5,578 bases of DNA from an uncultured Maritalea sp. (GTDB lineage Bacteria > Pseudomonadota > Alphaproteobacteria > Rhizobiales > Devosiaceae): assembly GCA_913055925.1 (NCBI GenBank), contig CAJXLH010000200.1, forward strand, positions 1-5,578, read 5' to 3'. Positions 1 to 5,352 of the stretch are shown here, in pieces. The position numbers were made by a program, and so were the translations under genes. A model generated the notes under the pieces. It was not told the origin of the DNA and did no database searches. It saw nothing but the letters and a program-made list of their open reading frames with translations. Positions within the stretch are counted from its first letter, which is position 1. Every line of letters starts with the position of its first letter.

Positions 1-67
1 TGGTTGGCGGGAAGGTCGACTTTACGGGCCTTTTTGCTTTATCTCTCAACCGCAATTAGCAAGCTAG

Positions 68-394
68 CTATGTGCAAACCCCTTGCGAGTTGCAATCAAG
101 GCTTAAGAACACCATTACAATTATTAGTATACCGATCCCCAAACACCATAAGGCCACGCTGCTAAATGGGGCCATAAGCTTGTCGTGCTCTTCCTCTTCC
201 CTCATATGTTCGTCTTTTTTGGATTGATCGAACATCCATTTGTAGAACGGATGACGATATCGAATAACTGTGTCTATGCGAAATGAAGTGAGCCACATAA
301 GAACAATGCCACCAAACACCAAAACAAAGGCAACGATCGCAAGCGGTTCACTGAACATCTTAATAAGGTCGAAGAAGCCGTCAATAATGGCCAC
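68..394 (-). CDS. Small two-helix inner-membrane protein, function unknown
   Basis: This 108-residue protein is not a family I recognise. Two hydrophobic segments are visible, at about residues 17-37 and 79-99. They are separated by a very polar loop rich in Arg, Lys and His near the first helix and in acidic residues later (EEEE at 66-69). By the positive-inside rule the loop would be cytoplasmic and both ends periplasmic. The short C-terminal tail carries two Cys (101 and 107) that could form a disulfide there; this is inference. The start is GTG at 394. An in-frame stop lies at 413-415, no ATG occurs before residue 13, and a G-run (complement of 401-406) sits 6 nt upstream as a modest Shine-Dalgarno. 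It is transcribed away from the 231-residue gene on the other strand, so the two may share a control region. The coherent membrane topology argues for a real gene, although starting at Met13 (358) cannot be excluded. Confidence 0.7.
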   Translation of the reverse strand: MAIIDGFFDLIKMFSEPLAIVAFVLVFGGIVLMWLTSFRIDTVIRYRHPFYKWMFDQSKKDEHMREEEEHDKLMAPFSSVALWCLGIGILIIVMVFLSLDCNSQGVCT

Positions 395-635
395 GCGATA
401 CCCCCCAAAAACTCAACCACAAAATAATCCATGCAAATTATGCGGTGGAAGATTGCACATGGTCGCATTTTTGGGAACCCTCTTACTTATGCTTGGAAGG
501 CAAACACCAAGGCGACAGACAATCCCAATGTTTCGCTGTTTGAATGCCTGCAACAGACGCGACGTCCCACCAAAGGATTGCGCGGATATCGATCACATGC
601 GAAAGGTGACAACGATTTCGGTTGGAGGATCGTGT
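395..635. other. Divergent intergenic region between the membrane protein and the 231-residue gene
   Basis: This 241-bp stretch separates two divergent starts. On the minus strand CATAAT (complement of 437-442) is a fair -10 hexamer about 43 bp ahead of the GTG at 394, but its -35 is poor. No good plus-strand promoter was seen. Open frames on both strands here (a 71-codon frame at 431-646, and the upward extension of the 231-codon frame) lack ribosome sites and look like shadows. Confidence 0.5.
624..628 (+). promoter_or_regulatory. Ribosome binding site fixing the start at 636
   Basis: GGAGG lies 7 nt before the ATG at 636. The same frame is open back to 270 with several earlier ATGs, but none of those I checked has a comparable Shine-Dalgarno. 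The upstream part also overlaps the membrane-protein gene on the other strand. This site is the main reason for the 231-codon model. Confidence 0.7.
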
Positions 636-1331
636 ATGAATTCTGATCTAGTTGATTGGAGCAAAGCAGCTAGTTCGTTATTACCGAACATGGCTGAAGA
701 TGATGGTGACTATGAATTCAACAGGGAAATGTTTCCAGACATACCTAAAAACGTAGAATTTCGGAATTTTGCTGTGCTACGCGGTACGCACGAATATATG
801 GACACCATTCGTGTTGATTACCTACAGATTTCGGCTACCAAAGAGGCATGCAAATCTCTTGGTCTTGCGATCCTCGCTGCTGCCTTCCATGCGAAAGATG
901 TCTGGATTACGCTATCGAATGAAAAGACCGATTATAGATTTTTGTCGATCCTAGGTTCAGAAATGACAACGCTTGGGCTTACAAACTACAGGGTCGCCCT
1001 GAAAGAGTTTCACTATTCGCCTTGCAAAAGATCTACGCACCCATTTCATGATGACAGATTGACAAAGTTTCCGGCGTTTTTCCTTTCATGCAGCAACGAA
1101 GAAACACCGCCATCTGAAGTTTGGGAGGCCCGCGATACTGTTGAGGGCTTTGGGCAACTTGAACCTTCGTTGCGACTTGCAGAGTTTCTGCTCGACATAG
1201 CGAGGTCAAACAACTCTGAAAATGAGTTTGTACTAGAGGGGCCCGCTGGAAACCAAGGCGTTGACGCGCTTAGCGCTGAAGTGCGCATTTGGCTGCCTGG
1301 CGCAAGAGGATATGAGCTTTGCTGTCCCTAA
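636..1331 (+). CDS. Hypothetical protein of 231 residues
   Basis: This appears to be a soluble protein of unrecognised family. I see no signal peptide, no membrane segment long enough to span, and no nucleotide-binding or metal-site motif that I can name. Residues 68-97 look like an amphipathic helix running into a beta-strand. Residues 178-190 (SLRLAEFLLDIAR) form a helix, followed by a segment ending in SAEVRIWLPGARG at 213-225, which has the look of a conserved strand-turn. Four Cys occur (72, 130, 152 and the CC pair at 229-230 gives a fifth), with no regular spacing. The start is ATG 636, supported by GGAGG at 624-628. Codon use seems more AT-rich than in the neighbouring preTA genes, which may indicate an accessory gene; this is an impression, not a calculation. 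It is divergent from the membrane-protein gene and convergent with preA. A stress, immunity or phage-related role is possible but nothing in the sequence shows one. Confidence 0.72.
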   Translation: MNSDLVDWSKAASSLLPNMAEDDGDYEFNREMFPDIPKNVEFRNFAVLRGTHEYMDTIRVDYLQISATKEACKSLGLAILAAAFHAKDVWITLSNEKTDYRFLSILGSEMTTLGLTNYRVALKEFHYSPCKRSTHPFHDDRLTKFPAFFLSCSNEETPPSEVWEARDTVEGFGQLEPSLRLAEFLLDIARSNNSENEFVLEGPAGNQGVDALSAEVRIWLPGARGYELCCP

Positions 1332-1431
1332 GCACTTTTTTGAGCATGACCTCACATTTGACCCCTTTGGGCTCAATGTTGCGCTAACCGCACTACCGTT
1401 GACCGCTGCTCATGGCTGGGATGGCCTGTGA
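1312..1431 (+). CDS. Possible 39-codon ORF overlapping the end of the 231-residue gene
   Basis: The frame starts at ATG 1312, overlaps the last 20 nt of the upstream gene in a different frame, and ends at TGA 1429-1431. The peptide begins MSFAVPKHFF and ends HGWDGL, with a composition that looks more protein-like than most shadow frames. AGAGG just before the ATG is only about 2 nt away, which is too close for good initiation. It could be a translationally coupled small protein, the remnant of a longer decayed gene, or chance. No family is recognised. Confidence 0.2.
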   Translation: MSFAVPKHFFEHDLTFDPFGLNVALTALPLTAAHGWDGL

Positions 1432-1451
1432 GGAGGTGTGCACTATCCCAG
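1416..1451. repeat. Inverted repeat with 7-bp arms
   Basis: CTGGGAT at 1416-1422 is perfectly complementary to ATCCCAG at 1445-1451, with a 22-nt loop. The loop contains AGGAGG, but no start codon follows at a usable distance. There is no T-run, so it is not an intrinsic terminator. The repeat may be chance or part of a structured transcript tail of the upstream gene. Confidence 0.3.
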
Positions 1452-1535
1452 TTCACCACCCTGCACTTGATGCGGGGTCTAAAGACTGACTTGAGAGGGC
1501 GTTTGCATTGTCGCTCAACCCATTGTCACCGACCC

Positions 1536-1572
1536 AAAAAATTATGGCGCAGAAATTCTGCAGCCATAATTT
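1536..1572 (-). terminator. Rho-independent terminator of the preT-preA operon
   Basis: A 15-bp stem forms between 1539-1553 and 1557-1572, with a single unpaired A at 1562 and a 3-nt loop (AAT at 1554-1556). Read on the minus strand, the stem runs directly into TTTTTT (complement of 1536-1541). It lies 38 nt past the preA stop codon. On the plus strand only three T follow the stem, so it mainly ends the preTA transcript and is a weaker stop for transcripts coming from the 231-residue gene. Confidence 0.87.
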
Positions 1573-1610
1573 GCGCGTCCATGTGGGAGGACGCTTTTTG
1601 AAATGGGAAC

Positions 1611-2921
1611 TTACTCCGCTGGCTCTTTTACGGCCATTGGGTTGTTCGGGTGCGTTGTCCAGTTCGCGTAGTTTGGATCGATTTCTTTGTTCGTACGCGG
1701 ATCGGTGCCGGCGATTTGCTCCATGGTGATGCAGTTTTCAACTGGGCACACATTCACGCACAAATTACAGCCAACGCATTCCTCGTCGATCACTTCGAAG
1801 TGACGTGCACCGTCGACCAAGTTTGTGATCGCCTGGTGTGAAGTGTCTTCACATGCGATGTGGCAGCGGCCGCACTTGATGCAAAGGTCCTGATCGATTT
1901 TGGCTTTGGTCACATAATTGAGGTTGAGGTACTGCCAGTCGGTGACGTTTGGCGCCGCGCGGCCCAAGAAATCATCGATCGACTTGTAGCCTTTTTCATC
2001 CATCCAATCAGAAAGACCAGCTGTCATCTCCTGAACGATTTTGAAGCCATAGGTCATCGCGGCGGTACACACCTGCACATTGCCGCAACCAAGTGAGATG
2101 AACTCTGCCGCATCACGCCAAGTGCTGATACCGCCAATGCCAGACATTGGTAAACCAGCGGTTTCCGCATCACGCGCGATTTCGGCCACCATGTTCATGG
2201 CAATCGGCTTAACCGCAGGGCCGCAATAGCCGCCGTGAGAGCCTTTGCCATCAATGGTTGGCACAGGTGCGAAATTGTCGAGATCAACTTCAACGATGGA
2301 GTTGATCGTGTTGATGAGGCTCACCGCGTCAGCACCGCCAGCTTTCGCCGCGCGGGCAGGGTAGCGGATGTCAGTAATGTTCGGCGTTAGCTTCACGATA
2401 ACTGGACGCGAATAGTACTTTTTGCACCACTCGGTGACCATTTGAATATATTCAGGCACCTGACCTACCGCAGCGCCCATGCCGCGTTCGCTCATGCCGT
2501 GTGGGCAGCCAAAGTTCAGCTCAATGCCATCAGCGTTTGTTTCTTCGACGCGCGGCAAAATCGCTTTCCACGCTTCTTCCTCACAAGGCACCATGATCGA
2601 TGCGATGAGGGCACGATCTGGCCAACGCTCTTTAACAGCCTTCATTTCCTGTAGGTTGATTTCAAGATCGCGGTCAGTGATCAACTCGATATTGTTCAAG
2701 CCCAATAGCTCACGGTCTTTGCCCCAAATGGCGCCGTAACGTGGGCCATTGACGTTGACCACTGGCGGGCCTTCAGAGCCTAGTGTTTTCCAAACAACGC
2801 CGCCCCAGCCCGCTTCGAAAGCGCGCTCAACATTGTAGGCTTTGTCGGTAGGGGGAGCAGATGCCAACCAAAAAGGGTTTGGCGATTTGATGCCCAAAAA
2901 ATTGGTCGTAAGATCGGCCAT
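1611..2921 (-). CDS. preA: Dihydropyrimidine dehydrogenase (NAD(P)H) catalytic subunit PreA
   Basis: This is the FMN-containing subunit that reduces uracil or thymine to the 5,6-dihydropyrimidine, the first step of the reductive pyrimidine pathway in the cytoplasm. The 436 residues form a dihydroorotate-dehydrogenase-like TIM barrel (about 5-320) and a ferredoxin-like tail. Residues that align by motif with pig DPD are Asn77 and Glu79 (NIE), Asn136 and catalytic Cys139 (NFGCPHGM), Lys177 (KLTPN) and Asn204-Thr205 (substrate loop). GIGGI at 261-265 fits the FMN phosphate site. Two 4Fe-4S sites follow: Cys347/350/353/357 and Cys382/385/388/392-Pro. Position 138 is Gly where pig DPD has Ser and, from memory, E. 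coli PreA also has Ser. The C-terminal 35 residues extend past the last cluster. The start is ATG 2921, with AGAGG (2931-2935) 9 nt upstream. It follows preT by 18 nt in one operon and is followed by a terminator. Confidence 0.97.
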   Translation of the reverse strand: MADLTTNFLGIKSPNPFWLASAPPTDKAYNVERAFEAGWGGVVWKTLGSEGPPVVNVNGPRYGAIWGKDRELLGLNNIELITDRDLEINLQEMKAVKERWPDRALIASIMVPCEEEAWKAILPRVEETNADGIELNFGCPHGMSERGMGAAVGQVPEYIQMVTEWCKKYYSRPVIVKLTPNITDIRYPARAAKAGGADAVSLINTINSIVEVDLDNFAPVPTIDGKGSHGGYCGPAVKPIAMNMVAEIARDAETAGLPMSGIGGISTWRDAAEFISLGCGNVQVCTAAMTYGFKIVQEMTAGLSDWMDEKGYKSIDDFLGRAAPNVTDWQYLNLNYVTKAKIDQDLCIKCGRCHIACEDTSHQAITNLVDGARHFEVIDEECVGCNLCVNVCPVENCITMEQIAGTDPRTNKEIDPNYANWTTHPNNPMAVKEPAE

Positions 2922-2939
2922 AATAAATTTCCTCTCAGG

Positions 2940-4295
2940 TTAGCGGCTCAAAAAGGCGTGGATGCTCTCGGCAGCCACTTTGCCATCTTCAACGGATGCA
3001 ACGGTAAGGTCTTCACCGCCCGCAACGCAATCGCCACCCGCCCAAACTTTCGCAAGTGATGTCTTGCCATCTTCAGCAATTTTGATGCGACCAGCTTCAA
3101 GTTCAATTCCAGCATCGCTTAAAACGCTTGAATCAAACTTTTGGCCGATGGCTTTAAACACTTGATCGGCTTTCAGTTTTACCTTTTCGCCAGTGCCTTC
3201 AAGCTTGCCGTTTGCCTGGGCTGTATATTCAAGCTCGATGCCTGAAATCTGGCCGCTATCATTGGTGATCAGCGCACTTGGCTGTAGCCAATGGCGGATG
3301 GTCACGCCGTGGGTTTGCGCCAACTCTTGTTCATAAAGGCTGGCGTTCATGGCCTCTTGGCCGCGCCGATAGGCAATGGTGACATTTTCCGCGCCAAGCA
3401 ATTTGGTTTGGATGGCAATGTCGATGGCAGTCATACCGCCACCGATCACCACCACATCACGCCCAACGGGCAGGGAGGAAAGGTCGTCAGTTTGGCGAAG
3501 TTTCTCGATGTAATCGACCGCGTCTTCGCAGCCCTCCGCTTCTTCGCCATCTAGGTTCAGTGCATTGGTGTTGCCCATGCCGATGCCAATAAAGACAGCA
3601 TCAAATTCGTCGCGGAGCTGGTTGATGGAAACCGCTTCACCCAAGGGGCTATCAAACTTGGTGGTAATGCCACCAATGCCCATAATGAACTCAACTTCCA
3701 ACTGCGCGAAGTTATGGGTGGTTTTGTAGGCCGCAATGCCGTGCTCATTTAGACCGCCCGGCTTGCCTTTGGCTTCAAGCACCACAACATTGTGGCCGTG
3801 CATGGCCAAACGGTGCGCGCAGGAAAGGCCAGCGGGGCCTGCACCCACAACCGCAACACGCTTGCCAGTTTCCGGTGCGCGCTTGAATGGATGCTCTTTG
3901 GTGGTCGCCATCAGGTGGTCAGTGGCAAAGCGCTGGAGTTCGCCGATCTTAACAGGCTTGCCTTCTGCTTCCTCACGCACGCAAACTTCTTCGCAAAGCG
4001 TTTCGGTTGGGCAAACCCGGGCGCACATGCCGCCCATAATGTTTTCTTGTAGGATCGTCTTTGCAGCCCCGGTCGGGTTTTCCGCAGAGATCTGCCGAAT
4101 GAACAGCGGAATATCAATGCTGGTCGGGCATGCTGTTTGACACGGCGCATCGTAACAGAAATAACAACGGTCGGATTCGACCTGCGCTTCATGTTGGCTC
4201 AGCGGTGCGTGCAAATCATCGAAATTGGCGTCGTAGACGTCCTGGTCCAAGCGACCAGTTTGAACGTCCCGCGATGCGAAAGGGTTTTCGCTCAT
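2940..4295 (-). CDS. preT: Dihydropyrimidine dehydrogenase subunit PreT (FAD/Fe-S electron-input subunit)
   Basis: PreT oxidises NAD(P)H at FAD and sends electrons through 4Fe-4S clusters to PreA; together they match the two halves of eukaryotic DPD. The 451 residues hold an N-terminal helical Fe-S domain (about 30-130) and a GltD-like domain with two nucleotide-binding folds. By alignment with pig DPD, one cluster is bound by Cys44/47/52/105 and the other by Cys56/95/101 plus Gln121 (in IGELQRFATD), the unusual glutamine ligand of this family. FAD sites are GAGPAG 151-156 with Glu174, and GGDC 420-423. GGGMTA at 285-290 binds NAD(P)H. Arg310-Arg311 sit where NADPH-using relatives grip the 2'-phosphate, so the cofactor is not settled. 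The frame is open to 4370, but ATG 4295 has an excellent GGAGG 7 nt upstream and the added 25 residues look non-native. Promoter region at 4296-4450 with RutR-like boxes. Confidence 0.96.
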   Translation of the reverse strand: MSENPFASRDVQTGRLDQDVYDANFDDLHAPLSQHEAQVESDRCYFCYDAPCQTACPTSIDIPLFIRQISAENPTGAAKTILQENIMGGMCARVCPTETLCEEVCVREEAEGKPVKIGELQRFATDHLMATTKEHPFKRAPETGKRVAVVGAGPAGLSCAHRLAMHGHNVVVLEAKGKPGGLNEHGIAAYKTTHNFAQLEVEFIMGIGGITTKFDSPLGEAVSINQLRDEFDAVFIGIGMGNTNALNLDGEEAEGCEDAVDYIEKLRQTDDLSSLPVGRDVVVIGGGMTAIDIAIQTKLLGAENVTIAYRRGQEAMNASLYEQELAQTHGVTIRHWLQPSALITNDSGQISGIELEYTAQANGKLEGTGEKVKLKADQVFKAIGQKFDSSVLSDAGIELEAGRIKIAEDGKTSLAKVWAGGDCVAGGEDLTVASVEDGKVAAESIHAFLSR

Positions 4296-4302
4296 CGGTT
4301 TT

Positions 4303-4307
4303 CCTCC
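4303..4307 (-). promoter_or_regulatory. preT ribosome binding site
   Basis: On the minus strand GGAGG (within GGGGAGGA) lies 7 nt before ATG 4295. It favours the 451-residue start over the upstream in-frame ATG at 4370, which would add 25 residues. Confidence 0.85.
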
Positions 4308-4401
4308 CCATAATCGCGTCCCAAAAGCAATTGCGAAACGTTCCTCAACGCCCCGCAGCCAAGGCCGCAATACTTTCCTTCCATGTTAAGAATTGACTAT
4401 T

Positions 4402-4417
4402 TTTACCAGAAGGTCAA
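4402..4417. promoter_or_regulatory. Second RutR-like operator (imperfect)
   Basis: TTTACCAGAAGGTCAA matches the known E. coli RutR consensus TTGACCAnnTGGTCAA at 12 of 14 defined positions. Its centre is 23 bp from that of the better palindrome at 4425-4440, so the two would sit on about the same face of the helix. On the minus strand it contains TTGACC, a -35-like hexamer pointing towards preT. A convincing -10 at 17 bp is not visible, so the promoter itself is not placed. Repression of preTA by occlusion is inferred. Confidence 0.55.
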
Positions 4418-4424
4418 ATATTTT

Positions 4425-4440
4425 CTGACCATTTGGTCAG
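4425..4440. promoter_or_regulatory. RutR-like operator upstream of preT
   Basis: CTGACCATTTGGTCAG is a palindrome with perfect 7-bp arms around a TT centre. It carries the full TGACCAnnTGGTCA core of the RutR consensus (TTGACCAnnTGGTCAA), with only the outermost pair changed. RutR is a TetR-family regulator that binds uracil or thymine and controls pyrimidine catabolism. The site lies about 130 bp upstream of preT, which encodes exactly such an enzyme, so motif and context agree. Regulation of the divergent peroxiredoxin by this site is less likely, since it is about 250 bp away. Confidence 0.75.
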
Positions 4441-4519
4441 GTTGTGCGTTATTGGGGATGTAATCGATTGAAAAATATCAACAAAAAACTTGTTTAGAAT
4501 CGTTCAAAAAAATTTCCAA

Positions 4520-4541
4520 AACCGTGTTGTTTCTCACGGTT
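4520..4541. repeat. Inverted repeat, candidate operator upstream of the peroxiredoxin gene
   Basis: AACCGTG (4520-4526) and CACGGTT (4535-4541) are perfect complements separated by 8 nt, giving a 22-bp two-fold symmetric site. It overlaps the best -35-like hexamer (TTGTTT, 4527-4532) of the peroxiredoxin promoter candidate, which would suit a repressor. As RNA on the minus strand it would be a hairpin followed by TTTT, but no transcript is expected there. The binding protein is unknown. Confidence 0.4.
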
Positions 4542-4678
4542 GAATGCATTATTTATGCCCGCAGTTAACAATAGTTGCCTTGAGTCTTTAGCACAAACAA
4601 CATCGTAAATCGCAGCGAAATTGCCTTCGCCGTGCTGTGATTTTGTGTGCCACGACAAAGGGTAGGGACAAGCTGCAA

Positions 4679-4684
4679 AAGAGG
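4679..4684 (+). promoter_or_regulatory. Peroxiredoxin ribosome binding site
   Basis: AAGAGG lies 7 nt before ATG 4692. An ATG at 4686 in the same frame is only 1 nt from it, and the earlier in-frame ATG at 4647 would add a basic, unrelated-looking leader. ATG 4692 (protein MAKVG...) is therefore chosen. Confidence 0.8.
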
Positions 4685-4691
4685 AATGAAC

Positions 4692-5252
4692 ATGGCTAAA
4701 GTTGGTCAAAAACTGCCAAACGTAGTTTTCAAAACACGTGTACGCGACGAGTCAATTGAAGGACCAAACCCTTTCCGTTGGGAAGACAAAACAACAGCAG
4801 ACTATTTTGCGGGTAAGCGCGTTGTGCTGTTCTCACTCCCAGGTGCATTCACCCCAACTTGTTCAACATACCAATTGCCAAACTTCGAGAAGCTCTTCGC
4901 TGACTTCCAAGCAGAAGGCATCGATGCGATCTACTGCCTTTCTGTCAACGACGCATTTGTGATGAACAAATGGGGCGAAGCGCAAGGCGTGAACAATGTT
5001 GGCCTAATCCCGGATGGTTCTGGCGAGTTCACCCGCAAAATGGGTATGCTCGTGAAAAAAGACAATCTCGGCTTTGGCTATCGCTCTTGGCGCTATGCCA
5101 CTGTTGTTGAAGACGGTGAGATTGTTGGCTGGTTTGAAGAAGCAGGCTTTGAAGATGACTGCGCAACAGACCCATACGAGTTTTCAGCACCTGAATATGT
5201 GTTGACTTGGATTAAAGACAACAAGCCGTTCGAAAAGAGCCAAGTTGCCTAA
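4692..5252 (+). CDS. Prx5/PrxII-type peroxiredoxin (redoxin family)
   Basis: This is a thiol peroxidase that reduces hydrogen peroxide and organic hydroperoxides in the cytoplasm, recycled by glutaredoxin or thioredoxin. The 186 residues show the active-site motif PGAFTPTC at 50-57 (Pro50, Thr54, peroxidatic Cys57), and Arg134 in RSWRYA as the conserved active-site arginine. Cys82 lies 25 residues after Cys57, the spacing seen in PrxII/Prx5 enzymes where it can act as the resolving or glutathionylated Cys. A third Cys at 157 lies in a C-terminal acidic segment. Residues 15-40 look like an N-terminal insertion compared with the usual ~160-residue members. There is no fused glutaredoxin domain and no signal peptide. 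It is a single-gene unit, divergent from preT and ended by its own terminator. Whether the electron donor is glutaredoxin or thioredoxin cannot be read from the sequence. Confidence 0.96.
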   Translation: MAKVGQKLPNVVFKTRVRDESIEGPNPFRWEDKTTADYFAGKRVVLFSLPGAFTPTCSTYQLPNFEKLFADFQAEGIDAIYCLSVNDAFVMNKWGEAQGVNNVGLIPDGSGEFTRKMGMLVKKDNLGFGYRSWRYATVVEDGEIVGWFEEAGFEDDCATDPYEFSAPEYVLTWIKDNKPFEKSQVA

Positions 5253-5279
5253 GGTTTCGCAATTGCGGAAATGATTTTG

Positions 5280-5309
5280 AAAGGCGAGGGCTGCGGCTCT
5301 CGCCTTTTT
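5280..5309 (+). terminator. Rho-independent terminator of the peroxiredoxin gene
   Basis: The stem 5283-5291 pairs with 5296-5304 over 9 bp (one G-T wobble at 5289/5298), with a TGCG loop, and is followed by TTTTT at 5305-5309. Flanking AAA/TTT can lengthen the stem. It begins 28 nt after the stop codon. A separate perfect 10-bp palindrome, CGCAATTGCG (5258-5267), lies between stop and stem. On the minus strand only a short T-run follows, so it is at best a weak terminator for the convergent GntR gene. Confidence 0.92.
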
Positions 5310-5352
5310 AGTTTGGGAATAACCAACATCACGTGCAGGGCACGACGACGAA

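Larger units (their letters stand above)
4296..4691. other. Divergent intergenic region between preT and the peroxiredoxin gene
   Basis: This 396-bp stretch has no supportable gene. The preT half holds the two RutR-like boxes, and the middle (about 4465-4520) is strongly A/T-rich, typical of promoter DNA. The peroxiredoxin half holds the inverted repeat at 4520-4541 and a weak promoter-like pair, TTGTTT (4527-4532) and TATTTA (4550-4555) with 17-bp spacing. That would give a leader of about 130 nt. I see no clear OxyR-type motif. A 71-codon frame on the minus strand (4494-4709) overlaps the peroxiredoxin start and looks like a shadow. Confidence 0.6.

Noticed and set aside
1..67. Short open plus-strand stretch (ending in TAG at 57-59) and a GGGCCTTTTT terminator-like run
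   Set aside because: Only about 18 codons are visible with no recognisable family. The hairpin before the T-run has just about 4 bp including a wobble, so neither a gene end nor a terminator can be supported.
270..635. Upstream extension of the 231-codon frame to 353 codons
   Set aside because: It would overlap the membrane-protein gene on the other strand. It reads as a basic, Cys- and Pro-rich shadow sequence, and the ATG at 636 has the strong Shine-Dalgarno.
431..646. 71-codon plus-strand frame overlapping the start at 636
   Set aside because: No ribosome site precedes it and its composition (Arg/Lys-rich, no hydrophobic core pattern) is typical of a shadow frame.
1332..1535. Possible insertion-sequence remnant
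   Set aside because: No terminal inverted repeats, target duplication or transposase fragment could be identified by eye.
4296..4370. 25-residue N-terminal extension of PreT
   Set aside because: No good Shine-Dalgarno precedes ATG 4370, whereas GGAGG is ideally placed for ATG 4295, and family members begin close to the MSENPF-like start.
4466..4480. TTGA-N6-TCAA partial inverted repeat in the A/T-rich middle of the preT/peroxiredoxin spacer
   Set aside because: Only 4-bp arms in A/T-rich DNA; expected by chance.
4615..4630. GCGAA...TTCGC hairpin in the peroxiredoxin leader
   Set aside because: A 5-bp stem with a 6-nt loop and no supporting motif; too weak to call a riboregulator.
5332..5344. 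CGTGC-AGG-GCACG hairpin after the GntR stop codon
   Set aside because: It has no T-run on either strand, so it is not supported as an intrinsic terminator.
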